64,000 nt of DNA from Streptantibioticus parmotrematis (GCF_019890615.1 NZ_JAINVZ010000005.1:372001-436000), one strand, 5' to 3'. Shown: positions 32,457-41,891, counted from the first letter of the stretch. Numbers and translations: made by a program. The notes: a model not told the origin generated them from the sequence alone.

Positions 32457-33962
32457 GTGACACACCGGCACTGGCTCTTCGGCGACCAACTCGGCCCCCA
32501 CTTCCTCGCCTCCCACGACAACGGCCCCGGACGGGACGCCCCGGTGGTGATGATCGAGGCCCGGTCGGTGTTCCGCCGCCGTCGCTTCCACCGGGCCAAG
32601 GCGCACCTCGTGCTGTCCGCGATGCGTCACCGGGCCGCCGAACTCGGCGACCGCGTCCGCTACGTCCGCGCCGAGACCTACCGCGACGGCCTGCGCGAGG
32701 CGGTCGGCGACGCGTCCGTGACCGTCCATCACCCCACCTCCCGGGCCGCGTTGCGACTGGTGCGCTCCCTGGACACCGTGCGCGTGCTGCCCGCCCGCGG
32801 ATTCCTGCTCCCGCACGACGCCTTCCGCGCCTGGGCCGATGGACACGACGCGAAGCGCCTCCGCCAGGAGGACTTCTACCGCTGGGTGCGCTGCGAACTC
32901 GACCTCCTCATGGACGGTGACGCCCCGGCCGGTGGACGCTGGAACCACGACCACGCCAACCGCGAGGCGCCGCCCAGGGGCGCGGACACCCTCGGCGCTC
33001 CTAAGCCCTACCGGCCCCGCGAGGACGCCATCGACGACGAGGTCCGCGCCGACCTCGACCGCTGGGAACGCGAGGACGGCATCGCCTTCGTCGGCCGCGA
33101 CGGCCCCCGTCTCTTCCCCGCCTCCCGCCGCGAAGCCCTGTCCGCGCTGCGGCGCTTCACCGAGCACCGGCTCGCCGGGTTCGGACCCCACGAGGACGCC
33201 ATGCTCGCCGCCGACCCGGTGATGAGCCACAGTCTCCTGTCGTCCTCGCTCAACCTCGGCCTGCTCGACCCCGCCGAAGTCGTCCGCGCGGCGCAGGACG
33301 CCTGGCGCGCGGGCCGGGTCCCCGTGCACAGCGCCGAGGGGTTCGTCCGGCAGGTCGCCGGGTGGCGCGAGTACGTGTGGCAGTTGTACTGGTACTTCGG
33401 CGAGGACTACCGCCACCGCAACGCCCTGCGCCACGAGGTGCCGTTGCCGGAGTGGTTCCTCGGACTCGACGCCGACGCCGTCACGGCCCGCTGCCTGTCC
33501 ACCGTCCTCGCCCAGGTGCGCGACACCGGCTGGACGCACCACATCCCGCGGCTGATGATCCTCGGGAGCCACGCCCTGCAACGCGGCTGGGACCCGCGCG
33601 AGGTGACCGACTGGTTCCACCGCTGCTTCGTGGACGGCTACGACTGGGTCATGCTGCCCAACGTCGTCGGCATGTCCCAGTACGCCGACGGGGGCCGGAT
33701 GACCACCAAGCCGTACACCTCCGCGGGCGCCTACATCCATCGCATGAGCGACCTGTGCGACGGCTGCGCCTACCGCCCGGCCGACCGCACCGGGGAGCGG
33801 GCCTGCCCGTACACCACCGGCTACTGGTCCTTCGTCCACCGCCACCGCACCCTGCTCGCCGGCAACCAGCGCACCGCGCGGACAGTCCGGCAGCTGGAGC
33901 GGCTCGCCGACGCGGACGCGGTGCTGCGCGCCGAACGGGAGCGGGGCGAGGGGCCGCCCTGA
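32457..33962 (+). CDS. FeS-type photolyase/cryptochrome (PhrB-like, deoxyribodipyrimidine photolyase-related)
   Basis: The 501-aa protein belongs to the prokaryotic (6-4) photolyase / FeS bacterial cryptochrome group. It opens with HWLFGDQLGPHFL, has the N-terminal alpha/beta antenna domain (about 1-140), and a helical FAD domain (about 190-490) with EGFVRQVAGWREYVWQLYW and DWVMLPNVVGMSQYADGGRM. Four cysteines typical of the 4Fe-4S cluster are visible: one in HRCFVDGYDW, two in LCDGCAYRP and one in ACPYTTGYW. It would bind FAD and probably a lumazine-type antenna and repair UV photoproducts or act as a light sensor. GTG 32457 gives the family-like N-terminus; ATG 32439 is an alternative. It stands alone. 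Confidence 0.9.
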   Translation: MTHRHWLFGDQLGPHFLASHDNGPGRDAPVVMIEARSVFRRRRFHRAKAHLVLSAMRHRAAELGDRVRYVRAETYRDGLREAVGDASVTVHHPTSRAALRLVRSLDTVRVLPARGFLLPHDAFRAWADGHDAKRLRQEDFYRWVRCELDLLMDGDAPAGGRWNHDHANREAPPRGADTLGAPKPYRPREDAIDDEVRADLDRWEREDGIAFVGRDGPRLFPASRREALSALRRFTEHRLAGFGPHEDAMLAADPVMSHSLLSSSLNLGLLDPAEVVRAAQDAWRAGRVPVHSAEGFVRQVAGWREYVWQLYWYFGEDYRHRNALRHEVPLPEWFLGLDADAVTARCLSTVLAQVRDTGWTHHIPRLMILGSHALQRGWDPREVTDWFHRCFVDGYDWVMLPNVVGMSQYADGGRMTTKPYTSAGAYIHRMSDLCDGCAYRPADRTGERACPYTTGYWSFVHRHRTLLAGNQRTARTVRQLERLADADAVLRAERERGEGPP

Positions 33963-34060
33963 CAGGGAGCGGCGGGAGGAGGACGAGGCCGCCCGGATAC
34001 GCTCTCGCCTGACGTACTCGGCCCGTCCGCGCGGCCGGCACCCCGCACCCAAGGAGTCAC

Positions 34061-34549
34061 ATGTCCGTCTTCGACACCGAGATCGACGCCCTCACCGGTG
34101 GCCCCGCCGACCTCGGTCAGTACCGGGGCACCGCCGTCCTCGTCGTCAACGTCGCCTCCCGGTGCGGCCTGACCCCGCAGTACGCGGCGCTGGAGAAGCT
34201 GCAACAGCAGTACGCGCAGCGCGGGTTCACCGTCCTGGGCGTGCCGTGCAACCAGTTCATGGGCCAGGAGCCCGGCACCCCCGAGGAGATCGCGACCTTC
34301 TGCTCCGCGACCTACGGCACCACCTTCCCGATGACCGAGAAGACCGACGTGCTCGGCGACGACCGGCACCCGCTCTACACCGAACTCGCGGGTACCGCCG
34401 ACGCCGAGGGCTACACCGGTGACGTCCGCTGGAACTTCGAGAAGTTCCTCGTCGCGCCCGACGGCACCGTCGCCGCCCGCTTCGCGCCCCAGACCGAGCC
34501 CGACGCCCCCGAGGTCACCGCGGCGATCGAAGCGGTCCTGCCGAACTGA
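34061..34549 (+). CDS. glutathione peroxidase-family thiol peroxidase
   Basis: The 162-aa protein has the family tetrad: peroxidatic C35 in NVASRCGLTPQY, Q69 in CNQFMGQEPG, and W124-N125 in RWNFEKFLVAPDG. Cys replaces selenocysteine, and C81 (FCSATYGTTFP) sits at the resolving-Cys position of thioredoxin-dependent members. Since actinomycetes use mycothiol and thioredoxin rather than glutathione, it probably reduces peroxides with thioredoxin. The ATG follows AAGGAG. It is convergent with the sedolisin gene, separated by a hairpin. Confidence 0.93.
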   Translation: MSVFDTEIDALTGGPADLGQYRGTAVLVVNVASRCGLTPQYAALEKLQQQYAQRGFTVLGVPCNQFMGQEPGTPEEIATFCSATYGTTFPMTEKTDVLGDDRHPLYTELAGTADAEGYTGDVRWNFEKFLVAPDGTVAARFAPQTEPDAPEVTAAIEAVLPN

Positions 34550-34569
34550 GGCCCCTCGCGGGCGGCGCG

Positions 34570-34595
34570 GCGGGCGGCCGTCAGTGGCCGCCCGC
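34570..34595. terminator. bidirectional hairpin between peroxidase and sedolisin genes
   Basis: Perfect 10-bp arms (34570-34579, 34586-34595) flank a 6-nt loop. The structure overlaps the stop codon of the sedolisin gene (34581-34583) and lies 20 nt after the peroxidase stop, so it can end both convergent transcripts. Confidence 0.65.
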
Positions 34596-36641
34596 GCGCA
34601 GGCCCGCGAGGAACGCGGCGCCGTTCGGCGTTCCGACACCCGTCATCGTGTCGTAGCCCTTGGCGGTCACCTGCCCGGTGTAGGCGCGTTCCTGCGAGTC
34701 GAACACGTCGAGGCCGACGAACCCGTCACCGGTGACGTAGGCACCGCGGTCCTGCTGGGGTGTCGACGCGGTGACCGGCAGGGCGTCGTGCAACGCGGAG
34801 GTCCCGGCCAGGCGGTAGAGCAGCGGGTCGATGAACCCGAAGGGCGTCGTGCGGCCCTGCTGCGCGTCGGCCACGAGACCGGCGATCAGCGGCGTCGCCA
34901 GACTGGTCCCCGCGTTCGGCATGGTCCGGTACGGGCCCGGCTTCCCGTGGCTCGTGGACTCGATGTAGCCGGTGAGCATCCCGGTGTCGGGGTCGCCGTC
35001 CGCGGCGATGTCGGGCACGGCGCGCCCGGTGACGGTCCGCTTGCCGACCTTCACCTGCGACATGGACACGGGGACGACACCCTTCTGGTAGGAGGGCTGC
35101 CCGTAGACGGTGCTGGTGCCTCCGCCTCCGCCGCTGACGCCCGCGTCGCTCCACTTGCCGCTGTCCAGCGCGCCGTAGTCGTCGGACCACCCGGTCTCGA
35201 ACAAGCGGTTGCCCGACGCCCCGATGCCGAGGGTGGTGCCGCCGACCGCCACCACGTACGGGTCGGAGTCGGTCACCGTCAGACCGGGCGTGTCACCGGA
35301 GGCGAAGTACATGCCGACACCTTCGGCGGCGGCCCGCACGTCCATCGCGTGCACCGTCTTCGCCGGGACCTGGCCCAGCGGGATCTGCCACGAGTTGGTC
35401 ACGATGGAGGCGCTGGGGTGGCCGCCGCTCCCGTCGAGCACGGAGAGGGCGGCGTTCAGCAGTGCCTGGTCCTCGTCGCAGCCCTGCCCCACCACCATCA
35501 ACTGGTCGGCGTCGGGCGCCATCGCGTAGACCGCCTCCGAGTCCATCTCCGCCTCGTCGTCGACGGCCGGCGACTGCGCGGCCCGGGGCGAGACGGACGC
35601 CGCCGAGGAGGCGGACGCACGCGAGGCGGACGCGGCCGACGTCGAGGCACAGGCCTTGCCCGCCTGCACCTGCTTGAACTGCGAGGGCTTCGGGGCCGGG
35701 AGGTGATTGGCCTTCGCGAAGTCCGTCAGGGTCTGGAACATCGCGGTCGGGGCCTCGTCCTCGGTCAGGGCGACGGTCTGGCCCTTGCCGGTGTCCTTCG
35801 ATGTCGCGCCGTAGGCGGCGCGCATCTGGTCGGCGGAGTAACCGCAGACCGGCAGGGACGCCTTGGTGAGCCCCTGGTAGGCCGGGTGGAACGTCTGGAC
35901 GTGCTGCGCCCAGTACGCGGAACACGTCGGTGTCTTGGACGCCTTCGACGCCGACTCACGCGGGCCGGACGCGGTGGGGGCAGTGGCGTGGGGCACCGTG
36001 GGTGGCAGGTCGCTCAGTCCGGTCACGCCCAGCACGTCGGACGCGAGGGACGACGGCACGGACACCGCGCGGTCGTTGGACCGCGCCACGGTCGTCTCGC
36101 CGTTCGCCCCCTTGACCCGGTACCGGTCGATGCGGACCCGGAACGCCGACTGCACCTTCGCCACCGGTCCGGTCGCCGCGACGTAGTCCCGGCCGCTGTC
36201 GGTGCGCACCTGGGTGAGCCCGCTGGACTCCAGCCACCGGGTCACCGCGGCGGCGTGCGCGGCGGACGGACCGAACCTCGCGGTGTAGGCGGCCGGGCTG
36301 AGGTAGTGGTGGAACTCGGCGCTGCCGGGCGTGGCGACCGCGTCGGCGAACGCCTCGGCGCCCGCCAGGTCGGGCGCCAGCCACACCTGCACGGTCAGTC
36401 GCTGCGCGGCGGAGACGGCTCCGACGCGCGACGCGGCGTGCACCGCGGGGGAGACCGACTCCGCGAGGGTGGTGGCCGGCGCCGCCTGCGCGCTGCCGGG
36501 CACGCCCAGCACTGCCCCGGCCCCCAATGTGGCCACGCAGGCGACCCAGACGGCCGCGGCTGCGCGACCACGCCCCCAACTCCCGGCGACCTTCCGCGAA
36601 CCGGTCTTCTGCGAAAACGTGCCTTCCACGCCCCAGCCCAC
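34581..36641 (-). CDS. secreted S53 (sedolisin/kumamolisin) serine peptidase
   Basis: The 686-aa protein has a signal peptide (AAAAVWVACVATLGAGAVLG...AQAAP), a pro-kumamolisin activation domain (about 60-210; LTVQVWLAPDLAGAEAFADA, YLSPAAYTARFG) and the sedolisin catalytic domain. The triad is visible: E363 and D367 in EAEMDSEAVYAM and S580 in NAGTSLATP. An Ala/Ser-rich insert lies just before the catalytic Glu (about 335-355). These enzymes act at acidic pH after autocatalytic loss of the propeptide. The start is uncertain: GTG 36641 has its purine stretch too close, and GTG 36629 is also possible. It neighbours a proline aminopeptidase and a collagenase on the same strand. Confidence 0.92.
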   Translation of the reverse strand: MGWGVEGTFSQKTGSRKVAGSWGRGRAAAAVWVACVATLGAGAVLGVPGSAQAAPATTLAESVSPAVHAASRVGAVSAAQRLTVQVWLAPDLAGAEAFADAVATPGSAEFHHYLSPAAYTARFGPSAAHAAAVTRWLESSGLTQVRTDSGRDYVAATGPVAKVQSAFRVRIDRYRVKGANGETTVARSNDRAVSVPSSLASDVLGVTGLSDLPPTVPHATAPTASGPRESASKASKTPTCSAYWAQHVQTFHPAYQGLTKASLPVCGYSADQMRAAYGATSKDTGKGQTVALTEDEAPTAMFQTLTDFAKANHLPAPKPSQFKQVQAGKACASTSAASASRASASSAASVSPRAAQSPAVDDEAEMDSEAVYAMAPDADQLMVVGQGCDEDQALLNAALSVLDGSGGHPSASIVTNSWQIPLGQVPAKTVHAMDVRAAAEGVGMYFASGDTPGLTVTDSDPYVVAVGGTTLGIGASGNRLFETGWSDDYGALDSGKWSDAGVSGGGGGTSTVYGQPSYQKGVVPVSMSQVKVGKRTVTGRAVPDIAADGDPDTGMLTGYIESTSHGKPGPYRTMPNAGTSLATPLIAGLVADAQQGRTTPFGFIDPLLYRLAGTSALHDALPVTASTPQQDRGAYVTGDGFVGLDVFDSQERAYTGQVTAKGYDTMTGVGTPNGAAFLAGLRAGGH

Positions 36642-36743
36642 CCCTCTCGTACGGCAGCGGCGACGGCACGCCGTGTCGGTCGCCGTCCCCCTCGCCCGTA
36701 CGACGCAGGGCTCGCTGCTGCGGGTTCCCGTGACGCACGGCTT

Positions 36744-38207
36744 TCACCGGATCGGAGCCGTGGTCCCGTTCATCAGACCGCCGAGCCATGCCTCGACGTC
36801 GCCGGGCGAGCGCGGCAGCGCGGCCGAGAGCAGTTCGGCGCCGGAGGGTGTGATCACCAGGTCGTCCTCGAGCCTGATGCCGATGCCGCGCAGTTCCTCA
36901 GGGACGGTCAGGTCGTCCGGCTGGAAGTAGACACCCGGCTCCACGGTCAGCACGTGACCTGCTTCGAGGGGTGCGTCCAGGTACGCTCCGGCGCGCGCCT
37001 GGGCGCAGTCGTGCACGTCCATGCCGAGCATGTGGCCGCTGGCGCACAGCGTGTACCTGCGATACCTCCCGTCGCCCGCGTCCATCGCCTCGTCCAGGCC
37101 GGTCCGCACGATGCCCAGGTCGATCAGGCCGCCGACGATCACGCGCATCGCCGCCAGGTGGAAGTCGCGGAACCTGGCTCCCGGTTTCAGCGCGGCGATC
37201 CCGGCGTCCTGGGCGGCGAACTCGAGTGCGTACAGGTCGCGTTGGAGCGGTGTGAACGTGCCCGAGATCGGCAGGGTCCTGGTGATGTCGGCGGTGTAGA
37301 GCGTGTCGGTCTCGACGCCCGCGTCCAGCAGGAGGAGTTCGCCGGGCCTGAGAGGGCCGTCGTTGCGGGTCCAGTGCAGCGTGCACGCGTGCTCACCGGC
37401 CGCCGCGATGGTCCCGTAGCCGACGCCGTTGCCCTCCAGGCGGGCGCGGTGGCCGAAGACCCCCTCGACCCACCGTTCGCCGCGCCGGTGCCGTGTCGCC
37501 TCGGCCAGCGATCCGGCCACGTCCTCGAAGCCGCGCACGGTGATGTCCACGGCCTTGCGCAGCTCGTCCACCTCCCACGGACTCTTGCGCAGTCGCAACT
37601 CCGAAAGTGCGGCGAGCAGTTCGGCGTCCGGTGGCCCGGGCAGCAATTCGTCCACCCCGGCGTCCACGCCACGCAGCACGCGGGTGGGGACCCGTGCGCC
37701 ACCCAACAGATCGGGCAGCAGGCGGAGTTCGGCGACCGGGATCCGCAGCATCCGTCCGGCCTCGCCGAGGGTGGGCCGCCGTCCGACCCAGAACTCGCCG
37801 TGGACGCGGTCCCGGAACGCCTCGCCCTCGCGCGCCGAACGCGGTCGCAGGCAGAGCGTCGCGGCTCCGTCCGGCTCCATCACGAGCACGCCGTCGGGCG
37901 TCCGGTCGCCGGTCAGGTAGGTGTAGGCGGTGTGCGGGCGGAAGGGGTACGGCATGTCGTTGGACCGGGTCTTCTCCCGCCCGGCCGGGATCACGATCCG
38001 CTCGCCGGGGAAGCGCTCGGCCAGCAGCGCGCGGCGGGCCGCCGTCCAGGCGGTCACCGCGGACGCGCCGGTGTCCGGGAGCGGGGTCGGCTCCCATCCG
38101 GTCCCCATGAACGCGGACAACGCCGGGGAGACCGGCAGGTCGTGGCTGCCGGTGGCGTACGCGGCCGTGTCGGGCACCTCGGCGGCGCTGTCGTGGGAAG
38201 GGTTCAC
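36744..38207 (-). CDS. Xaa-Pro aminopeptidase (M24B)
   Basis: The 487-aa protein has the AMP-N N-terminal domain (about 40-190) and the pita-bread M24 domain (about 215-470). The five metal ligands are readable: Asp in LLLDAGVETD, Asp in YTADITRTLP, His in SGHMLGMDVHD, Glu in TVEPGVYF and Glu in IRLEDDLV. It removes N-terminal residues preceding proline, probably in the cytoplasm because no signal peptide is seen. GTG 38207 follows GGAGAAAGG at good spacing. Between a sedolisin and a collagenase, it fits a role in using proline-rich peptides. Confidence 0.92.
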   Translation of the reverse strand: MNPSHDSAAEVPDTAAYATGSHDLPVSPALSAFMGTGWEPTPLPDTGASAVTAWTAARRALLAERFPGERIVIPAGREKTRSNDMPYPFRPHTAYTYLTGDRTPDGVLVMEPDGAATLCLRPRSAREGEAFRDRVHGEFWVGRRPTLGEAGRMLRIPVAELRLLPDLLGGARVPTRVLRGVDAGVDELLPGPPDAELLAALSELRLRKSPWEVDELRKAVDITVRGFEDVAGSLAEATRHRRGERWVEGVFGHRARLEGNGVGYGTIAAAGEHACTLHWTRNDGPLRPGELLLLDAGVETDTLYTADITRTLPISGTFTPLQRDLYALEFAAQDAGIAALKPGARFRDFHLAAMRVIVGGLIDLGIVRTGLDEAMDAGDGRYRRYTLCASGHMLGMDVHDCAQARAGAYLDAPLEAGHVLTVEPGVYFQPDDLTVPEELRGIGIRLEDDLVITPSGAELLSAALPRSPGDVEAWLGGLMNGTTAPIR

Positions 38208-38300
38208 GTGTGGCCTTTCTCCGTGGACGTCCGGCTTCGGGCACCGCGTTCCAGCTCCGCTTTCCGGCACCGCTTTCCGGCACCGCGGACCTGCGGACGG

Positions 38301-38344
38301 CCCGGGGCCGCGCGGCGGGTGACGGCGCGCCGCGCGGTCCCGGG
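38301..38344 (-). terminator. strong hairpin 3' of the collagenase gene
   Basis: Arms of 17 nt (38301-38317, 38328-38344) pair with one imperfect position around a 10-nt loop. It begins 5 nt after the collagenase stop codon, between it and the aminopeptidase gene, so the two genes have separate transcripts. Confidence 0.7.
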
Positions 38345-38349
38345 TGCGG

Positions 38350-40632
38350 TCAGTACCGCGTCGTGACGGTCACGCCGCTGAACGCCGTCTCGCCGTAGAG
38401 GCTGATGTACCGGTATCCGGCGCTGGTGTTGGTGACGGTGAGGGAGTGGGAGGTCCCCGACCCGGTGGACGAGGCGGTGTGGGTGCGGTCGGTCGCCCAG
38501 GTGCTGGGGTCGTAGTAGAGGTACGCGGTCCCGGTGCCGCCGCTGGTGCTCACCGTCAGGGTCGTGGTGCCGGCGGGCAGGAGGATCCACAGGTAGTCCA
38601 GGCCGCCGGCCGGCTCCGACTGACCGGCGCGGGAGCAGTTCTGGCCCATGGCCTGCGGGTTGGAGTCGGTGCAGGCGCTCGCGCCCGTACCACCGCTGAG
38701 GGTGTCGAGCCAGCTGGTGAAGTCGGCGTCGTAGGACGTGCCGATGGTGTCGGTGTAGTAGTCGTACGCGCCGGTGTAGTCGCCCTGCCGGAAGTCGCCC
38801 AGGATCGTTCGCACGTCGTCGGGATGACGCTCGAACATGTAGCGCACCGCCAGGTAGCCCCACGGGTAGGTGCGGGTCTCGTCGCTGTTGGAGTAGGTGT
38901 TCTGCAGCAGGGTGCTGAGGGTGTACGTGTGCTGCGGGGCGTCCGTGAGCGCCTCGGTGTCCGGCACCCCGCGGTAGGTGTAGGAGGTGTACTCGGCGAT
39001 GCCCTCGATCCACCACACGTCCGGGACGGCGGTCTCCGCGCCGAAGTCGCCCTTGGTGTCGTACACGGCGTCGAGGTAGTGCGTGAACTCGTGGTTGAGG
39101 TTCCAGATGTCCGCGGTGAAGTCGCTCGCGTAGGGGGCCTGGTACATCACGGAGTACGAGGAGTTGCCGGACTGGGTGGGATCGCCGGTGACCGTGATGC
39201 CACCGTTGTCGGTGCTGACCCCGTAGATCGCCTCAGCGTAGATCTGGTAGTCGAGCTGGCTGGAGAAGACGATCACGTTCTCGCCGGTGATGGTCTGCCC
39301 CGCGATCGGGGCGGAGGCGCCGACGAGGTGCTGGAACCAGGGGACCTGCGCGGTCAGGCTGGCGCAGACGGCCGCGAGCTGGTCGGCGTCGAGCGATTCC
39401 GCGGTGACGGTGATCGCCGTGTCGCAGGTGTGGCTGATCGGCAGCGCGGCCTTGGTGAGTTGGGTGACCAGGTCGCAGGTGCCGTAGTAGGAGCAGTCGG
39501 CGGCGTCGAAGGTCTGGCCCTGTTCGGCGACGGCGACCCACAGCGCGGCGGTCGGACCGCTGATCTTCGACGCCTGGAGCAGGGCCAGCATCAGGGGCCT
39601 GACGGTCGGTTGGAGGGCGGGGAACTGCACGTAGGCGGCGAGGTCCTGGCCGGCGTCCGCGTCCATGAAGGTGTTGGCGCCGCCGAGCAGGGCGGTGTGG
39701 TTCAGCGCGAAGTGGTCGAGTGTGTCGACGGTGGTCGGGTCGTCGGTGATGGCGGTGACGAACGCGGGGTTGTACTGGCCGCGCCACAGCGGGGTGTAGA
39801 CGTCGTAGACGACGGCGTCCATGGCCGAGGAGGCGTCCCAGGCACTCGTGTAGTCGTCGAGGATCCACGCGTAGTCGGTCAGGTGGTCCTGCTGGACGCC
39901 TGCGCTGTCGGTGAGGATGACGACGTCGCTGAGCACCTGTCCGTTGGCGTCGGTCACGTCGTGGGAACGGGAGTTCGCGAAGAAGGCGTCGAGACCGCTC
40001 TCGACGGCCGAGGTGAGCGCGGTGTCGTACGTGCCGACGTCGCCGGAGTCGTTGTACTGCACGTAGTACCCGGCGCGAAGGTAGAGGACCAGCTGCCAGA
40101 TGCCGGCCGAGTCGTCACCGGTGTACCGGCCCGCGAGGCTCTGGAAGGCCTGCGCGACCGCCGTCATCTGCGACTCCTGGAACACACCGTGGGCGTCGCT
40201 GCCGGTGAGCGAGAACAGTGTGTTGACGCAGTCGGTGGTCGACGCCTCGACGTAGGAGGCCAGGCCGGTTCCGGTGCGGCCGCTGAAGTCGGACGGGGTG
40301 CACGACTGGGCAGCGGTCGCCGTGGGTCGCGGTGGCGTGGCGGGGTGCTGGTGCTGTCGCGCCGGAGTGGGACGCGGCGGCGGAAGCTGGGCGACCGAAC
40401 GGCGGCCGTGCTGGACGGCGTCCGTCACGGTACCGGCGGGCGAGACACCGGTGGGCGCGGGCACGGACGGGGCCGGGCCGTGCGCAGTGTGCGCGGTGGC
40501 GTGTGCCGGCGTGGCGAGCGCAGGGGTGGCGGCGGCGAACGAGGGACCGGCGGCGAGCCCGATCACCGTCGCGACGGTCACCAGGCCGAAGGCCACGTCT
40601 CTGAGATGTCGGACGGATCGCTTGCGTCTCAT
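38350..40632 (-). CDS. secreted M9-type microbial collagenase
   Basis: The 760-aa protein has a signal peptide (about 1-33, ending SFAAA), a low-complexity Pro/His/Thr-rich linker (about 40-105), the helical collagenase activator and peptidase domains and a C-terminal PPC-like beta domain (about 665-758). The zinc site is HEFTHYLD (H514-E515-H518), with the third ligand Glu in VWWIEGIAEYTS (about 541). It matches the M9 collagenase family of Vibrio/Clostridium type but lacks PKD repeats. It would cleave collagen or related proteins outside the cell. The linker before the catalytic part is unusually proline-rich. Confidence 0.9.
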   Translation of the reverse strand: MRRKRSVRHLRDVAFGLVTVATVIGLAAGPSFAAATPALATPAHATAHTAHGPAPSVPAPTGVSPAGTVTDAVQHGRRSVAQLPPPRPTPARQHQHPATPPRPTATAAQSCTPSDFSGRTGTGLASYVEASTTDCVNTLFSLTGSDAHGVFQESQMTAVAQAFQSLAGRYTGDDSAGIWQLVLYLRAGYYVQYNDSGDVGTYDTALTSAVESGLDAFFANSRSHDVTDANGQVLSDVVILTDSAGVQQDHLTDYAWILDDYTSAWDASSAMDAVVYDVYTPLWRGQYNPAFVTAITDDPTTVDTLDHFALNHTALLGGANTFMDADAGQDLAAYVQFPALQPTVRPLMLALLQASKISGPTAALWVAVAEQGQTFDAADCSYYGTCDLVTQLTKAALPISHTCDTAITVTAESLDADQLAAVCASLTAQVPWFQHLVGASAPIAGQTITGENVIVFSSQLDYQIYAEAIYGVSTDNGGITVTGDPTQSGNSSYSVMYQAPYASDFTADIWNLNHEFTHYLDAVYDTKGDFGAETAVPDVWWIEGIAEYTSYTYRGVPDTEALTDAPQHTYTLSTLLQNTYSNSDETRTYPWGYLAVRYMFERHPDDVRTILGDFRQGDYTGAYDYYTDTIGTSYDADFTSWLDTLSGGTGASACTDSNPQAMGQNCSRAGQSEPAGGLDYLWILLPAGTTTLTVSTSGGTGTAYLYYDPSTWATDRTHTASSTGSGTSHSLTVTNTSAGYRYISLYGETAFSGVTVTTRY

Positions 40633-40677
40633 GGCGTCCTCCCCGGGACATGAACGTCACGCAGACGGTGGGGGTGG

Positions 40678-40692
40678 GATGCGTGACGCATC
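40678..40692. promoter_or_regulatory. 15-bp perfect palindrome upstream of the collagenase gene
   Basis: GATGCGT and ACGCATC flank a single G. The site is 46 bp before the collagenase ATG, where a repressor or activator would act. The LysR regulator encoded next (40820-41791, same strand) is a candidate, but LysR sites are usually longer T-N11-A motifs, so the binder is uncertain. Confidence 0.45.
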
Positions 40693-40819
40693 AGGAACGC
40701 TGTCACCGCCCGGGCACACCGACAATCTCCGCGGACACAGCACTTGGACCGCCGTGGCCACAACACCTCTGCGTGTACGAGCAGTTCGGGTGTGCGCCCT
40801 TCGCCGTGGTCGGGCCCGT

Positions 40820-41791
40820 TCAGCTCTGGTCGGAGGCCGAGGTGACGCCGCCGCCGCGCGTCGCCCAGGCCTGGTAGTGCGGCGATCGCGTGATCAGGTC
40901 GCGGTACGCCGCCGTGGCCGCCGCGTACAGCGCCTCGACGACGTCGGCGGACAGCGAGTCGCGGCGCCACGCCAGCAGGTAGCGGCACCACAGGGGCGTG
41001 CCGCTCAACGGCTTGACGAGGACACCGGGGATCGGCCGGATCGTCGCCTGCACCACCGAGACCCCGTGCCCGTCGGCCACCATGCGCTGCAACTGCATCT
41101 GGTCACCCAGGAATTCGTGCACCACGGCCGGTGTGAAGCCGTCCGCCGCACACGCCGCGTAGAACACCCCCGGCCAGCCCGCGCCGTCGTCCGGGGTGAG
41201 GAACCACTCGTCGTCGGCGAGCTCCGACAGCCGCACGTCGACCCGGCGGCGCAGCCGGTGCCCGGCGGACAGGGCGAGGAACGACGGCTCGGTGGCGACG
41301 ACGCGGTGGGCCAGCGCGCCGGAGTGCCTGAGGTCCTGGCCCGGGTAGTCGACGCCGATCGCCGCGTCGAGCTCACCGTTCTCCAGCAACTCGACCATCT
41401 GGGAGGAGGCGTAGACGCTGCTCACGTTGAGCGCGCGCTGCGGCAGGCGAGCCCGCGCTCGGGCCAACATCCCGGGAAGGACGGGGGAGTTGGTGCAGGC
41501 GAGACGCAACGTCTCGCGGGCGACGGCGCCCTGCGTCGACGGCCGACGCGGGATCGCGTCGACGCCCGCCACGATCTCGCGGGCCCGTGCCACGACCTCC
41601 AACCCGTAGCGCGTGGGCTCGACGCCCGAAGGGCCGCGCTCGAACAACGGCTCCCCGAAGTACCCCTCGATGCGCCGGAGTTGCCCGCTCAACGCCTGCT
41701 GTGAGTAGCCGAGCGTCGCGGCGGCCCGGCCGACGCTTCCCGAGTCGGCGATCGCGCACAACGCGCGCAGGTGCCGTATTTCCAGCTCCAT
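40820..41791 (-). CDS. LysR-family transcriptional regulator
   Basis: The 323-aa protein has the N-terminal winged HTH (MELEIRHLRALCAIADSGSV, AAATLGYSQQALSGQLRRIE) and a LysR substrate-binding domain (about 90-290). ATG 41791 has GGAGG seven bases upstream. The HTH motif SVGRAAATLGYSQQALSGQL is typical of the SARP-less Streptomyces LysR group. It stands next to the collagenase gene without an obvious divergently transcribed target, so what it regulates is not clear. Confidence 0.92.
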   Translation of the reverse strand: MELEIRHLRALCAIADSGSVGRAAATLGYSQQALSGQLRRIEGYFGEPLFERGPSGVEPTRYGLEVVARAREIVAGVDAIPRRPSTQGAVARETLRLACTNSPVLPGMLARARARLPQRALNVSSVYASSQMVELLENGELDAAIGVDYPGQDLRHSGALAHRVVATEPSFLALSAGHRLRRRVDVRLSELADDEWFLTPDDGAGWPGVFYAACAADGFTPAVVHEFLGDQMQLQRMVADGHGVSVVQATIRPIPGVLVKPLSGTPLWCRYLLAWRRDSLSADVVEALYAAATAAYRDLITRSPHYQAWATRGGGVTSASDQS

Positions 41792-41891
41792 CCATGCGCC
41801 TCCGTAGCGGCGAAGGCCCACTGGCCGTGGACATGGTAGATCCACGCACACAAGCCGTCACCCTCCCGCCCGGCGGACCGCCCGCGTCCGC

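Noticed and set aside
38255..38285. Short repeats of CTTTCCGGCACCG before the aminopeptidase gene
   Set aside because: Only two clean copies of 13 bp are present; too little to call a functional repeat.
34419..38366. 1315-codon plus-strand frame opposite the sedolisin and aminopeptidase genes
   Set aside because: It is antisense to two well-conserved genes and has no recognisable domain.
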